Assembly (NCBI GenBank): GCA_036556985.1 | Contig: DATBIK010000089.1 | Span: 1-5,517 of the forward strand | Reading direction: 5' to 3' | DNA: 5,517 bases | DNA from: JAPSGM01 sp036556985 | GTDB taxonomy: Bacteria > Chloroflexota > Limnocylindria > QHBO01 | Translations under genes and position numbers: made by a program | The notes under the pieces: model-generated | The model's input: the letters and a program-made list of their open reading frames with translations, nothing else | What the model was told of the DNA's origin: nothing | The model's database searches: none | Shown here: positions 1-4,634 of the stretch, piece by piece | Numbering within the stretch: the stretch's first letter is position 1 | Layout: each line of letters starts with the position of its first letter

Positions 1-161
1 GCGCGGATTGCGTCGCCGGCGGCCTCGCCCACCTTCCCCGCGGCCTTGCCCGCGACGCCCCCAACCTTGCCCGCGGCCTTACCCGCCACGCCCGATACGT
101 TGCCGACGACCTTGCCGGCCGTGCTGGCCGCCTCCTTCACCGGGTTGCTCTTCCTGGCCAT
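1..161 (-). CDS. N-terminal part of a Lys/Ala/Gly-rich protein with 11-residue repeats (function unknown)
   Basis: The gene starts at the ATG complementary to 159-161 and runs off the left edge, leaving 53 residues visible and no stop. The start is supported by a purine-rich stretch (GGAAGGGG) about 6 nt upstream. After a basic head (MARKSNPVKE) the protein consists of 11-residue units: residues 12-22, 23-33 (SGVAGKAAGKV) and 34-44 (GGVAGKAAGKV), then the start of a more acidic unit (GEAAGDAIR). The composition is almost only Gly, Ala, Val and Lys, with GxxxG spacing and no aromatic residues. No signal peptide or hydrophobic membrane segment is visible. Eleven-residue periodicity is typical of group 3 LEA-like and other amphipathic surface-binding helices, but glycine is unusually frequent here. 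Lys/Ala-rich DNA-binding tails are another possibility. I do not recognise the family. Reading frame and start are fairly sure; the function is not known. Confidence 0.62.
   Translation of the reverse strand, partial: MARKSNPVKEAASTAGKVVGNVSGVAGKAAGKVGGVAGKAAGKVGEAAGDAIR
31..129 (-). repeat. Three tandem 33-bp coding repeats (11 codons each)
   Basis: Three consecutive 33-bp units (31-63, 64-96, 97-129) encode the 11-residue repeats of the partial gene at the left edge. By hand alignment the first two units match at 27 of 33 positions, and the third matches the second at about 21 of 33. The protein is better conserved than the DNA between the first two units: only residue 1 of the 11 differs. 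This points to old tandem duplication kept by selection or by composition. The array may continue beyond base 1, although the codons at 4-30 already diverge. Confidence 0.7.
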
Positions 162-236
162 GTCGTGCCCCTTCCAATCTCGCCCTCACGCGGGGCGACC
201 AAGCGATCGGCAGTGCATCCGGCGTGCCGGGGCGCT

Positions 237-926
237 TCAGAGCTGCCAGTACGGTCCGGTCAGGCCGATGCGGGCGAAGTGGGCCAGCAGCTCCTCCCTC
301 CCGGGCCGCGCGTAGTCGAGGTCGAACTTCCGCGCGTAGATGGGCCCGCTCAGGGCATGCACCTCATCCGGCGTCAGCGACACCGCCTCCTCCGGAGGCC
401 CGCACAGGGCCGATGCGTCGCGGTGCTCCGCCGAGCAGAAGAAGACCATGGTGCTGCCGCAGGTTGCCACGATGTCCTCCCACCATCGGCTGGGCGGCAG
501 GGCCAGGTGCACGAGGGCACTGGCGGGCTCGACGCGCCGGGCGGCGCCATCGGCCATGACCACCTCGATCGGCCGGGCGCAGTGGTGGCAGGCGGAGGTG
601 ACGCGGACCTCGTCGCCGAGCATGGCGTGGAAGGCGATCACGTCCCACGAGCAGTTCGCGAAGTACGCGGTGTTGCGCACCTCGGCGCGGAAGGGCGTGG
701 GGATCGCCGAGAAGGGGAACGCCATGAGGATGCGGGCCGTGCCGGGAACGAGGGCGATGTGCCGCGCCTCGGCGAGGTCGCGGAGGATCGCCTCCACGTC
801 GCTGCGGCCCAGCGCGAAGGCGGGCATGAGCTCCTCGACGAGCGGCGGCCGGGCGTCGGCCAGGAACCGCTCGAAGATCGTCAGCCGCACCCGGGGGGCG
901 AGGTCGGTCGGTGCGGCTGACGTCAT
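237..926 (-). CDS. Alkylmercury lyase (MerB) family protein
   Basis: A 229-residue soluble protein with the two-part layout of the organomercurial lyase family. An N-terminal winged-helix-like region (about residues 15-65) is followed by the MerB-type core. MerB cleaves the C-Hg bond of organomercurials with two cysteines and an aspartate (Cys96, Asp99, Cys159 in the R831b enzyme). Here FANCSWD gives the matching C92-x-x-D95 pair, and ATCGSTMVFF places C156 at about the second catalytic cysteine, so the catalytic triad appears present. There is also a CHHC motif (C113-C116) near the position of the structural cysteine of MerB. Other recognisable blocks are AFPFSAIPTPFR (69-80) and WWEDI (148-152). 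No merR, merA, merT or merP lies nearby, so the substrate may not be an organomercurial. The start lacks a well-placed Shine-Dalgarno but has a -10-like CATACT exactly 6 nt upstream. The gene lies 25 nt downstream of the membrane-protein gene on the same strand. Family assignment is strong; enzymatic role is inferred. Confidence 0.82.
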   Translation of the reverse strand: MTSAAPTDLAPRVRLTIFERFLADARPPLVEELMPAFALGRSDVEAILRDLAEARHIALVPGTARILMAFPFSAIPTPFRAEVRNTAYFANCSWDVIAFHAMLGDEVRVTSACHHCARPIEVVMADGAARRVEPASALVHLALPPSRWWEDIVATCGSTMVFFCSAEHRDASALCGPPEEAVSLTPDEVHALSGPIYARKFDLDYARPGREELLAHFARIGLTGPYWQL

Positions 927-932
927 GCCACG

Positions 933-938
933 AGTATG
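933..938 (-). promoter_or_regulatory. Candidate -10 box (CATACT) for leaderless transcription of the MerB-like gene
   Basis: On the minus strand the sequence reads CATACT, then 6 nt (CGTGGC), then the ATG. The two most conserved -10 positions (A2 and T6) are present, and the spacing would put the transcription start on the A of the ATG. The only SD-like tract (GGAG) is about 14 nt from the ATG, too far to work well. I see no clear -35 element. The gene could instead be read through from the upstream membrane-protein gene. Confidence 0.4.
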
Positions 939-951
939 CGCTCCGATTTCC

Positions 952-1419
952 TCAGCGCCTGGCCATCCAGGCGCGGAAGGTCGGCCTCCCCCAGAAGTAC
1001 GAGGCCACCGCGATCACGAGGCCCATGCCGAAGCAGGTCGGGTGCAGGAAGCTCAGCTCCTTGATGATCCCCAGCTGCACCGGGATCCAGATCATCTGCG
1101 CCACGCCGATGGCGAATGCCAGGAAGGGCGCCACGCGCCAGCTCTGGATGCCGAGGACGGCCACCACCAGCGAGCCGATGCCGAAGAGGCCGCCGAGGAT
1201 GAGCCCCGGCACGAGGAAGTCGCGGAACGGGCTGCCGGCCAGGATCGCGACGTCGAAGCCCATCACGCTGCCGTCGGGCTGGGCGACGAGGGTGATGCCG
1301 CCGGCGAGGGCACCGATGCCGAGCAGGGCGAGGGAGACGACGGCGACCCAGCCGGCGAGGTGCAGCTCTGGCCGCGGGATGGACGAAACGCGCCCTCCGG
1401 GGAAGGCATGCGCGGTCAT
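952..1419 (-). CDS. Four-helix membrane protein of unknown function
   Basis: A 155-residue integral membrane protein with four hydrophobic segments at about residues 22-46, 66-90, 95-118 and 127-145, and short charged ends. The loop after helix 1 carries a P-D-G-S-x-M-G block and a SPFRDFLVPG block (63-72). These resemble small unnamed four-helix proteins common in Actinomycetota, a resemblance recalled and not searched. The start is well supported by a near-perfect Shine-Dalgarno (GGAGGTGA). It is the first gene of a leftward pair with the MerB-like gene, 25 nt apart. It has only one cysteine (C129) and no Cys-Cys or CxxC motif, so it does not look like the mercury transporters MerT, MerC or MerF despite the neighbour. 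No function is proposed. Confidence 0.8.
   Translation of the reverse strand: MTAHAFPGGRVSSIPRPELHLAGWVAVVSLALLGIGALAGGITLVAQPDGSVMGFDVAILAGSPFRDFLVPGLILGGLFGIGSLVVAVLGIQSWRVAPFLAFAIGVAQMIWIPVQLGIIKELSFLHPTCFGMGLVIAVASYFWGRPTFRAWMARR
955..974 (-). other. Strong intercistronic hairpin (8-bp stem, 4-nt loop)
   Basis: GCGCCTGG at 955-962 and CCAGGCGC at 967-974 are perfect reverse complements around a 4-nt loop. On the minus-strand RNA the stem covers the last codons of the four-helix membrane protein and ends at its stop codon, about 28 nt before the start of the MerB-like gene. No U-rich tract follows, so it is not a standard intrinsic terminator. It could slow or end transcription, or protect the 3' end of the upstream message. 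Confidence 0.55.
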
Positions 1420-1425
1420 TTCGAT

Positions 1426-1433
1426 TCACCTCC
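1426..1433 (-). promoter_or_regulatory. Shine-Dalgarno site of the four-helix membrane protein gene
   Basis: The minus strand reads GGAGGTGA with GGAGG 9 nt from the ATG at 1419. It matches the 16S rRNA anti-SD almost perfectly and fixes the start. It contrasts with the neighbouring genes, which lack SD sites. Confidence 0.8.
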
Positions 1434-1496
1434 GAGCGGCGCCGCAGCAGGCGACGCCTATGGCCCGATCGTGGCGCCGGCCCCGAAGTCGGCCCA

Positions 1497-1510
1497 GTGC
1501 CGGTCGGCAC
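1497..1510. promoter_or_regulatory. Inverted repeat in the divergent promoter region (possible operator)
   Basis: GTGCCG-GT-CGGCAC is a perfect 6-bp inverted repeat with a 2-bp centre. It lies in the 140-bp divergent intergenic region, about 35 bp upstream of the -10-like box of the phosphotransferase gene. Its size and placement suit a dimeric regulator, but in DNA this GC-rich it may be chance. The rest of 1420-1559 shows only the SD of the leftward gene, a weak -10-like TAGGCG on the minus strand (1455-1460), and a GCGGCGCCGC palindrome (1436-1445). Confidence 0.25.
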
Positions 1511-1545
1511 CACCAGACGGTCCGGTTGTCGCCGCGCGGCCGATG

Positions 1546-1551
1546 TAGGCT
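1546..1551 (+). promoter_or_regulatory. Candidate -10 box (TAGGCT) for the phosphotransferase gene
   Basis: TAGGCT fits the TAnnnT form of high-GC -10 elements and ends 8 nt before the ATG at 1560, implying a leader of 0-2 nt. No SD is present between the box and the start. A TTGTCG at 1526-1531 resembles a -35 element, but the 14-bp spacer is short. Confidence 0.5.
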
Positions 1552-1559
1552 GCGCCCCG

Positions 1560-2144
1560 ATGGCCATGAGCGGGCGAGCATCGCACGTCACCGACCTCGG
1601 CGATGGGACGGTGCTCCGGGTCGGAGGCGATCCGTCGCGCGAGGCCCGGCTCATGGCGCTGGCCGGCGCGAGCGGCGTGCGCGTCCCGCGTGTGATGGCG
1701 GCGCGCGCCGACGGCCTCGTCCTCGAGCGCGTCCCGGGTCCCACCATGGCAGCGCGGCTGCTGCGCCGACCATGGGAGGCGGGCCGCCAGGTCCGCATCC
1801 TCGCGGCACTGCACGAGCAGGTGCACGGCGTGGCGCTCGACGACGCGTGGCTCGTCCATCGCGACCTGCACCCGGAGAACGTCCTCCTCTCGCCGTCCGG
1901 CGCGGTGCTCATCGACTGGACGAATGCCGGCGCCGGCGACCCGGCGATGGACGTCGCCCTGACGTGGCTCATCATGGAGACCAGCGCCGGGATGCCGGGC
2001 CGGCTCCTGGCGCGACTGTTCCGACGCCGCGTGGGCTCCGCGATCATCCGCGACGGCCTCGAGGCCGCCATCGGCTACCGGCTGGCCGACCCGAACGTCA
2101 GCGAAGGCGAGCGAGCGCGGGTCCAGGTGGTGGAGTTGGGCTGA
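1560..2144 (+). CDS. Compact APH-type phosphotransferase (aminoglycoside phosphotransferase/choline kinase fold)
   Basis: A 194-residue protein of the APH kinase-like superfamily, whose members transfer phosphate from ATP to small-molecule hydroxyls. Visible motifs, in order, are: a short N-lobe remnant (DLGDGTVLRV, 12-21), the helix with the E of REARLM (about E28), the hinge GLVLERVPGPTM (52-63), the Brenner motif VHRDLHPEN (99-107) with catalytic D102 and N107, and the metal-binding IDW (D119) followed by TNAGAGDPAMDVALTW. These blocks match a group of actinobacterial-type phosphotransferases with an IDWTNA signature. The protein is shorter than classical APH enzymes (about 260-300 residues), mainly at the N-lobe. 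No clear lysine sits at the usual ATP-anchoring place, where VLRV has Arg. The ATG at 1560 is chosen over an in-frame ATG at 1497 because a -10-like box directly precedes it; the ATG at 1566 is also possible. The substrate cannot be inferred, and antibiotic resistance should not be assumed. Confidence 0.82.
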   Translation: MAMSGRASHVTDLGDGTVLRVGGDPSREARLMALAGASGVRVPRVMAARADGLVLERVPGPTMAARLLRRPWEAGRQVRILAALHEQVHGVALDDAWLVHRDLHPENVLLSPSGAVLIDWTNAGAGDPAMDVALTWLIMETSAGMPGRLLARLFRRRVGSAIIRDGLEAAIGYRLADPNVSEGERARVQVVELG

Positions 2145-2169
2145 GGAGCACGACCAAGGGACCGCGGGG

Positions 2170-2175
2170 TAGGGT
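2170..2175 (+). promoter_or_regulatory. Alternative -10-like box (TAGGGT) in the 2145-2221 gap
   Basis: TAGGGT fits TAnnnT and lies in the 77-bp gap after the phosphotransferase. It would give a leader of about 40 nt for the membrane protein starting at 2222, or would sit 11 nt before a GTG (2187) that opens a 12-codon mini-ORF. It competes with the closer GACCAT box. Confidence 0.25.
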
Positions 2176-2209
2176 CCATCGGCCCTGTGGCGGAAGCGGA
2201 CGGACGCCC

Positions 2210-2215
2210 GACCAT
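2210..2215 (+). promoter_or_regulatory. Candidate -10 box (GACCAT) for the 2222 membrane protein gene
   Basis: GACCAT is followed by exactly 6 nt and then the ATG. It is one base different from the TACCAT boxes before the 3219 and 4681 genes, and its spacing to the ATG equals that of the 4681 gene. The first -10 base is off consensus but A2 and T6 are kept. There is no good SD before this start. Confidence 0.35.
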
Positions 2216-2221
2216 GGGCGC

Positions 2222-3136
2222 ATGAGCAAGCAGTATCGCGGCATGGCGCTCCTCGCCGTGCTGGTGGCGGTCCTTGCGGCCGTGGCCGCCGGGCTTGGCG
2301 TCGTCGCCCGGGGCGACGGGGCCTACGAGACGGTGACGAGCGTGCGCGGCATCACCTACCGGATGGCGACCGACGGGATCTACGCCTACAACGCCGAGCA
2401 GGTCGTGGCCGAGGGCGTGGGCTGGGACGTCTTCACCCTGTTCCTGGCCGTGCCGGCCATGGCGGTGGCGGCCTGGTTCACGGCCGCCGGGTCGTTCCGC
2501 GGCCGCCTCGCGGCGGCCGGACTGTTCGGCTACTTCCTGTACCAGTACCTCGAGTACGCGGTGACGTGGGCCTTCGGGCCGCTCTTCCCGCTGTTCATCG
2601 CCATCTATGCGGCGTCGCTGGCGGGCATCGTGTGGCTGGGCGTCAGCCTGGCAGCCGACGGCATCGCGCTCCGCTTCGACCGGCGCTTCCCGCGGCGCGC
2701 CTTCGCCACGCTGAACGTGGGGCTGGCGGCCCTGCTGGCCCTGATGTGGGCGGCGCGCATCGCGACCGGGTTGGGCGGCGACCTGGAGGCCGCCGGCCTG
2801 CGCGGGGAGACGACGATGGTCGTCCAGGCGCTCGACCTGGGCCTCGTCCTCCCGTCCGCGCTGCTCATCTCGGTCCTTGCCTGGCGGCGCAGCGACGCCG
2901 GCTACGTCCTGGCCGCCGCATACGCGGTGACGGGAGTGGCCATGGGTGCCGCGATCGCGGCCATGCTGCTCTCCGCCTGGGCGGTGACCGGCGAGCTGGC
3001 CGTCCCGCCGCTGGTCATCTTCGGCGCGTACGTCATCGGTTCCGCGATCGTCGCGGTACGGATCTACCGCAGCGCGATCGCGAGCGGCCGCCGCATCGGC
3101 CTGGAGGTCGACGTCAGGCTCACGCTCCCGGCCTGA
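2222..3136 (+). CDS. Polytopic membrane protein of unknown function (about 8 helices)
   Basis: A 304-residue protein, mostly hydrophobic, with likely membrane helices near residues 8-29, 66-87, 96-118, 120-145, 160-182, 197-220, 226-253 and 261-280. A polar loop of about 35 residues (30-65) between the first two helices ends in GVGWDV. Aromatic-rich YFLYQYLEYAV (104-114) and GPLFPLFIAIY (119-129) blocks sit at the boundary of helices 3 and 4. A polar DLGLVLPS block (205-212) lies within a helix and is a candidate functional site. It resembles unnamed multi-helix proteins seen in Actinomycetota and Chloroflexota genomes, a resemblance recalled and not searched. The ATG at 2222 gives a short basic N-terminus before helix 1; the frame is open far upstream, but that part overlaps the phosphotransferase and is not coding. 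It is separated from its neighbours by 77 and 82 bp, so it is probably transcribed alone. Function unknown. Confidence 0.78.
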   Translation: MSKQYRGMALLAVLVAVLAAVAAGLGVVARGDGAYETVTSVRGITYRMATDGIYAYNAEQVVAEGVGWDVFTLFLAVPAMAVAAWFTAAGSFRGRLAAAGLFGYFLYQYLEYAVTWAFGPLFPLFIAIYAASLAGIVWLGVSLAADGIALRFDRRFPRRAFATLNVGLAALLALMWAARIATGLGGDLEAAGLRGETTMVVQALDLGLVLPSALLISVLAWRRSDAGYVLAAAYAVTGVAMGAAIAAMLLSAWAVTGELAVPPLVIFGAYVIGSAIVAVRIYRSAIASGRRIGLEVDVRLTLPA

Positions 3137-3151
3137 GCCCGGCCCACGGGC
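3137..3151 (+). other. Short GC-rich hairpin just after the 2222-3136 stop codon
   Basis: GCCCG (3137-3141) and CGGGC (3147-3151) can pair around a 5-nt loop immediately after the stop. The stem is only 5 bp and no T-run follows, so a terminator role is doubtful. Confidence 0.22.
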
Positions 3152-3168
3152 CAACCCGCTCACGGATC

Positions 3169-3203
3169 ACCTGCCGCCGGCGTTCCTTCCGTCGACGGCA
3201 GGT
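3169..3203. promoter_or_regulatory. 8-bp inverted repeat over the upstream promoter region of the EamA gene
   Basis: ACCTGCCG (3169-3176) and CGGCAGGT (3196-3203) are perfect reverse complements separated by 19 bp. The right arm ends on the first base of the -10-like TACCAT, and the arms bracket the -35 area. Half-sites about 27 bp apart (start to start) would suit a dimeric or looping regulator. The loop also holds a 10-bp palindrome CCGTCGACGG (3189-3198). The repeat could instead form an RNA hairpin at the end of the 2222-3136 transcript, but no T-run follows. Confidence 0.35.
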
Positions 3204-3208
3204 ACCAT
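3203..3208 (+). promoter_or_regulatory. Candidate -10 box (TACCAT) for the EamA transporter gene
   Basis: TACCAT fits TAnnnT and ends 10 nt before the ATG at 3219, implying a leader of about 4 nt. The GGGGA between box and ATG is too close to the start (3 nt) to be an effective SD. No clear -35 element is seen 16-18 bp upstream. Confidence 0.48.
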
Positions 3209-3218
3209 CCGGGGATCC

Positions 3219-4172
3219 ATGAACCGACGCGCGACGCCCATCGAGTGGCTCGTCTTCCTCGCGCTCGGCGCCGCGTGGGGCAGCAGCTACCTCTTCATCA
3301 AGATCGGGGTCGAGACGCTCACCCCGTTCACGCTGGTGGCCGGGCGCCTCGCCATCGGCGCGGCGGTGCTGGCCGTGGTCATGCGCCTCGCCCGCGCGTC
3401 GCTGCCCCGGCAGCGGGGCGTATACGGGCACATGGTCGTGGTGGCGCTGCTCGGCATCGTCATCCCGTTCAGCCTCATCACCTGGGGCGAGCAGACGATC
3501 GACTCCGGCCTGGCCGCGGTGCTGAACGGGACGGTGCCGCTGTTCGCGATCGTCCTCGCCGCCCTCGTCCTGCCGGACGAGCCGATCACCGTCAACCGCC
3601 TCGGCGGCCTGCTCGTCGGCTTCGCCGGCGTGGTGCTCCTCACCGCCCCGGCGCTGGAGGACGGGTTCGGCGGCGGCCTGCCGGGCCAGCTCGCCCTCCT
3701 CGGGGCGTCGATCTCGTACGGGGCCGCCGGCGTCTACGCGCGGCGCACCGTCCGCGGGCTGCCGGCGCTGACCAGCGCGTTCCTGGAGGTCGGCTTCGCG
3801 TTCGTCATCGTGCTCGCCCTGGCCGCCGCCTTCGGCGCGCCATGGGCCACGAACGTCGACGCCGGCACGATCCTGTCGGTGGCCTGGCTGGGCCTCATCG
3901 GCTCGGGGCTCGCCTTCCTCGCCTTCTTCTTCCTGCTGGACCGATGGGGTGCCACCCGCACCTCGCTGGTCGCCTACCTGCTGCCGCTGGTCGGCATCAT
4001 CCTGGGCGTGCTCGTCCTGCGCGAGGTCATCACCCTGCCGATGCTGGCCGGCACCGCGCTCGTCATCGGCGGCATCGCGCTGGCGAACAGCCGCTACGGA
4101 CATCGGCGCCTTGCCGGCAGGCGCCTGCCGGAAGCGGTGGAGGTGCCGGCGGAGGTCCCGGCCCGGGACTAG
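3219..4172 (+). CDS. EamA/DMT-superfamily transporter
   Basis: A 317-residue inner-membrane protein of the drug/metabolite transporter superfamily (10-TMS EamA type). These proteins usually export amino acids, metabolites or toxic compounds by proton- or substrate-coupled transport. Two homologous five-helix halves are visible (about residues 11-142 and 156-290). Diagnostic motifs are AAWGSSYLFIKIG (18-30) in helix 1, GEQTIDSGLAAVLNGTVPLF (90-109) at helices 3-4, and YLLPLVGIILGVLVLREVIT (253-272) as the matching block of the second half. The basic loop residues fit the positive-inside rule. A hydrophilic tail (about 291-317) rich in Arg, Pro and Glu follows the last helix. The length is normal for the family. 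The stop codon overlaps that of the convergent DUF2269-type gene. The substrate cannot be told from sequence; this family is broad and RhaT/YdcZ-like, amino-acid or drug exporters are all possible. Confidence 0.92.
   Translation: MNRRATPIEWLVFLALGAAWGSSYLFIKIGVETLTPFTLVAGRLAIGAAVLAVVMRLARASLPRQRGVYGHMVVVALLGIVIPFSLITWGEQTIDSGLAAVLNGTVPLFAIVLAALVLPDEPITVNRLGGLLVGFAGVVLLTAPALEDGFGGGLPGQLALLGASISYGAAGVYARRTVRGLPALTSAFLEVGFAFVIVLALAAAFGAPWATNVDAGTILSVAWLGLIGSGLAFLAFFFLLDRWGATRTSLVAYLLPLVGIILGVLVLREVITLPMLAGTALVIGGIALANSRYGHRRLAGRRLPEAVEVPAEVPARD
4114..4131. repeat. 18-bp perfect palindrome near the 3' end of the EamA gene
   Basis: CCGGCAGGCGCCTGCCGG is its own reverse complement. It lies inside the coding region for the hydrophilic C-terminal tail, about 40 bp before the tail-to-tail stop codons. 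No T-run follows on either strand. It could be a protein-binding site, a bidirectional transcription pause, or a by-product of Arg/Pro/Gly codon choice. Confidence 0.45.
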
Positions 4173-4624
4173 GCCCCCGGCTTCAGGACCATGAGGGCGA
4201 TGATCGCCACCACGATCACCGCCAGCAGCACGCCGAGCAGCCTGCCGCGGCGGCCGAGGGCGGCGAACTCCGGCGCGTCGGGACCATCGGTCTCGTAGAC
4301 GCGGATCTGGCGCGACAGCGTGGGCGAGTACAGGCCGAATCCAATCAGCGCCAGCGCCACGTACAGGCCGATGGACACCGCGATCCACAGCGTTTCGAAT
4401 TCGTACGGGCCGATGAGCACCATCGCCACTCCGACCGCGCCGAGCAGCAGGTAGGCCGGGTTGGCGACCCGGTCGTCGAGGAACTTCACGCCGCGCAGCG
4501 CCCAGCCGAGGTGCTGCGGCTCGCGCGCGGCGCGCGCCTGCCAGATGCCGTAGGTCACGTTGCTGCCGACCGCCACGACGGCGAGGAGGATGTGAGCGAG
4601 CTTCAGCCAGGGATAGGCGTCCAT
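4169..4624 (-). CDS. DUF2269-type four-helix membrane protein
   Basis: A 151-residue integral membrane protein with helices at about residues 7-28, 54-74, 79-99 and 128-147. It fits the DUF2269 family of predicted membrane proteins: the N-terminal YPWLKLAHILLAV resembles the family's LKxLHIL opening, and there is a small-residue-rich VGSNVTYG in helix 1, the FETLWIAVSIGLYV stretch (76-89) and a conserved-type YSPTLSRQ turn (99-106). The biochemical role of the family is unknown. The ATG at 4624 is fixed by a strong Shine-Dalgarno (GGAGGAA) 5 nt upstream. The gene is convergent with the EamA gene, sharing a 4-bp CTAG in which both stops lie, and divergent from the DinB-like gene 56 bp away. 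The family call rests on pattern recognition, not a search. Confidence 0.75.
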   Translation of the reverse strand: MDAYPWLKLAHILLAVVAVGSNVTYGIWQARAAREPQHLGWALRGVKFLDDRVANPAYLLLGAVGVAMVLIGPYEFETLWIAVSIGLYVALALIGFGLYSPTLSRQIRVYETDGPDAPEFAALGRRGRLLGVLLAVIVVAIIALMVLKPGA

Positions 4625-4627
4625 ATG

Positions 4628-4634
4628 TTCCTCC
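4628..4634 (-). promoter_or_regulatory. Shine-Dalgarno site of the DUF2269-type gene, inside an inverted repeat
   Basis: The minus strand reads GGAGGAA with GGAGG 5 nt before ATG. The GGAGG also forms the 3' arm of the inverted repeat at 4630-4644, so it can pair with CCTCC just upstream in the transcript. Confidence 0.72.

Noticed and set aside
222..233. CCGGC-GT-GCCGG element as a terminator after the MerB-like gene
   Set aside because: A 2-nt loop is too tight, the stem is short, and there is no T-run on the minus strand.
237..1419. A mercury-resistance (mer) operon
   Set aside because: Only the MerB-like protein is present. The adjacent membrane protein lacks paired cysteines, and no MerA or MerR is in the window.
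340..1548. Plus-strand open frame opposite the MerB-like and four-helix genes
   Set aside because: Product lacks domain features; the minus strand carries the recognisable proteins.
1497..1559. Upstream ATG at 1497 as start of the phosphotransferase
   Set aside because: The added residues are Arg/Cys-rich and unlike the family. The -10-like TAGGCT lies inside that extension, and no SD precedes 1497.
1560..2144. Antibiotic-resistance call for the phosphotransferase
   Set aside because: The APH fold is shared by many non-resistance kinases. Only general motifs match, so no drug substrate can be claimed.
911..2221. Upstream extension of the 2222 membrane-protein frame back to 911
   Set aside because: The translated region is Arg/Pro-rich, antisense to the four-helix protein and out of frame with the phosphotransferase. 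It is an open shadow frame caused by high G+C.
2075..3163. Long minus-strand open frame opposite the 2222 membrane protein
   Set aside because: Its product is Arg/Asp/Gln-rich without recognisable domains, while the plus strand encodes a coherent multi-helix protein. It is an antisense shadow.
3120..4388. Long minus-strand open frame opposite the EamA gene
   Set aside because: Charged low-complexity product, antisense to a clear transporter; not a gene.
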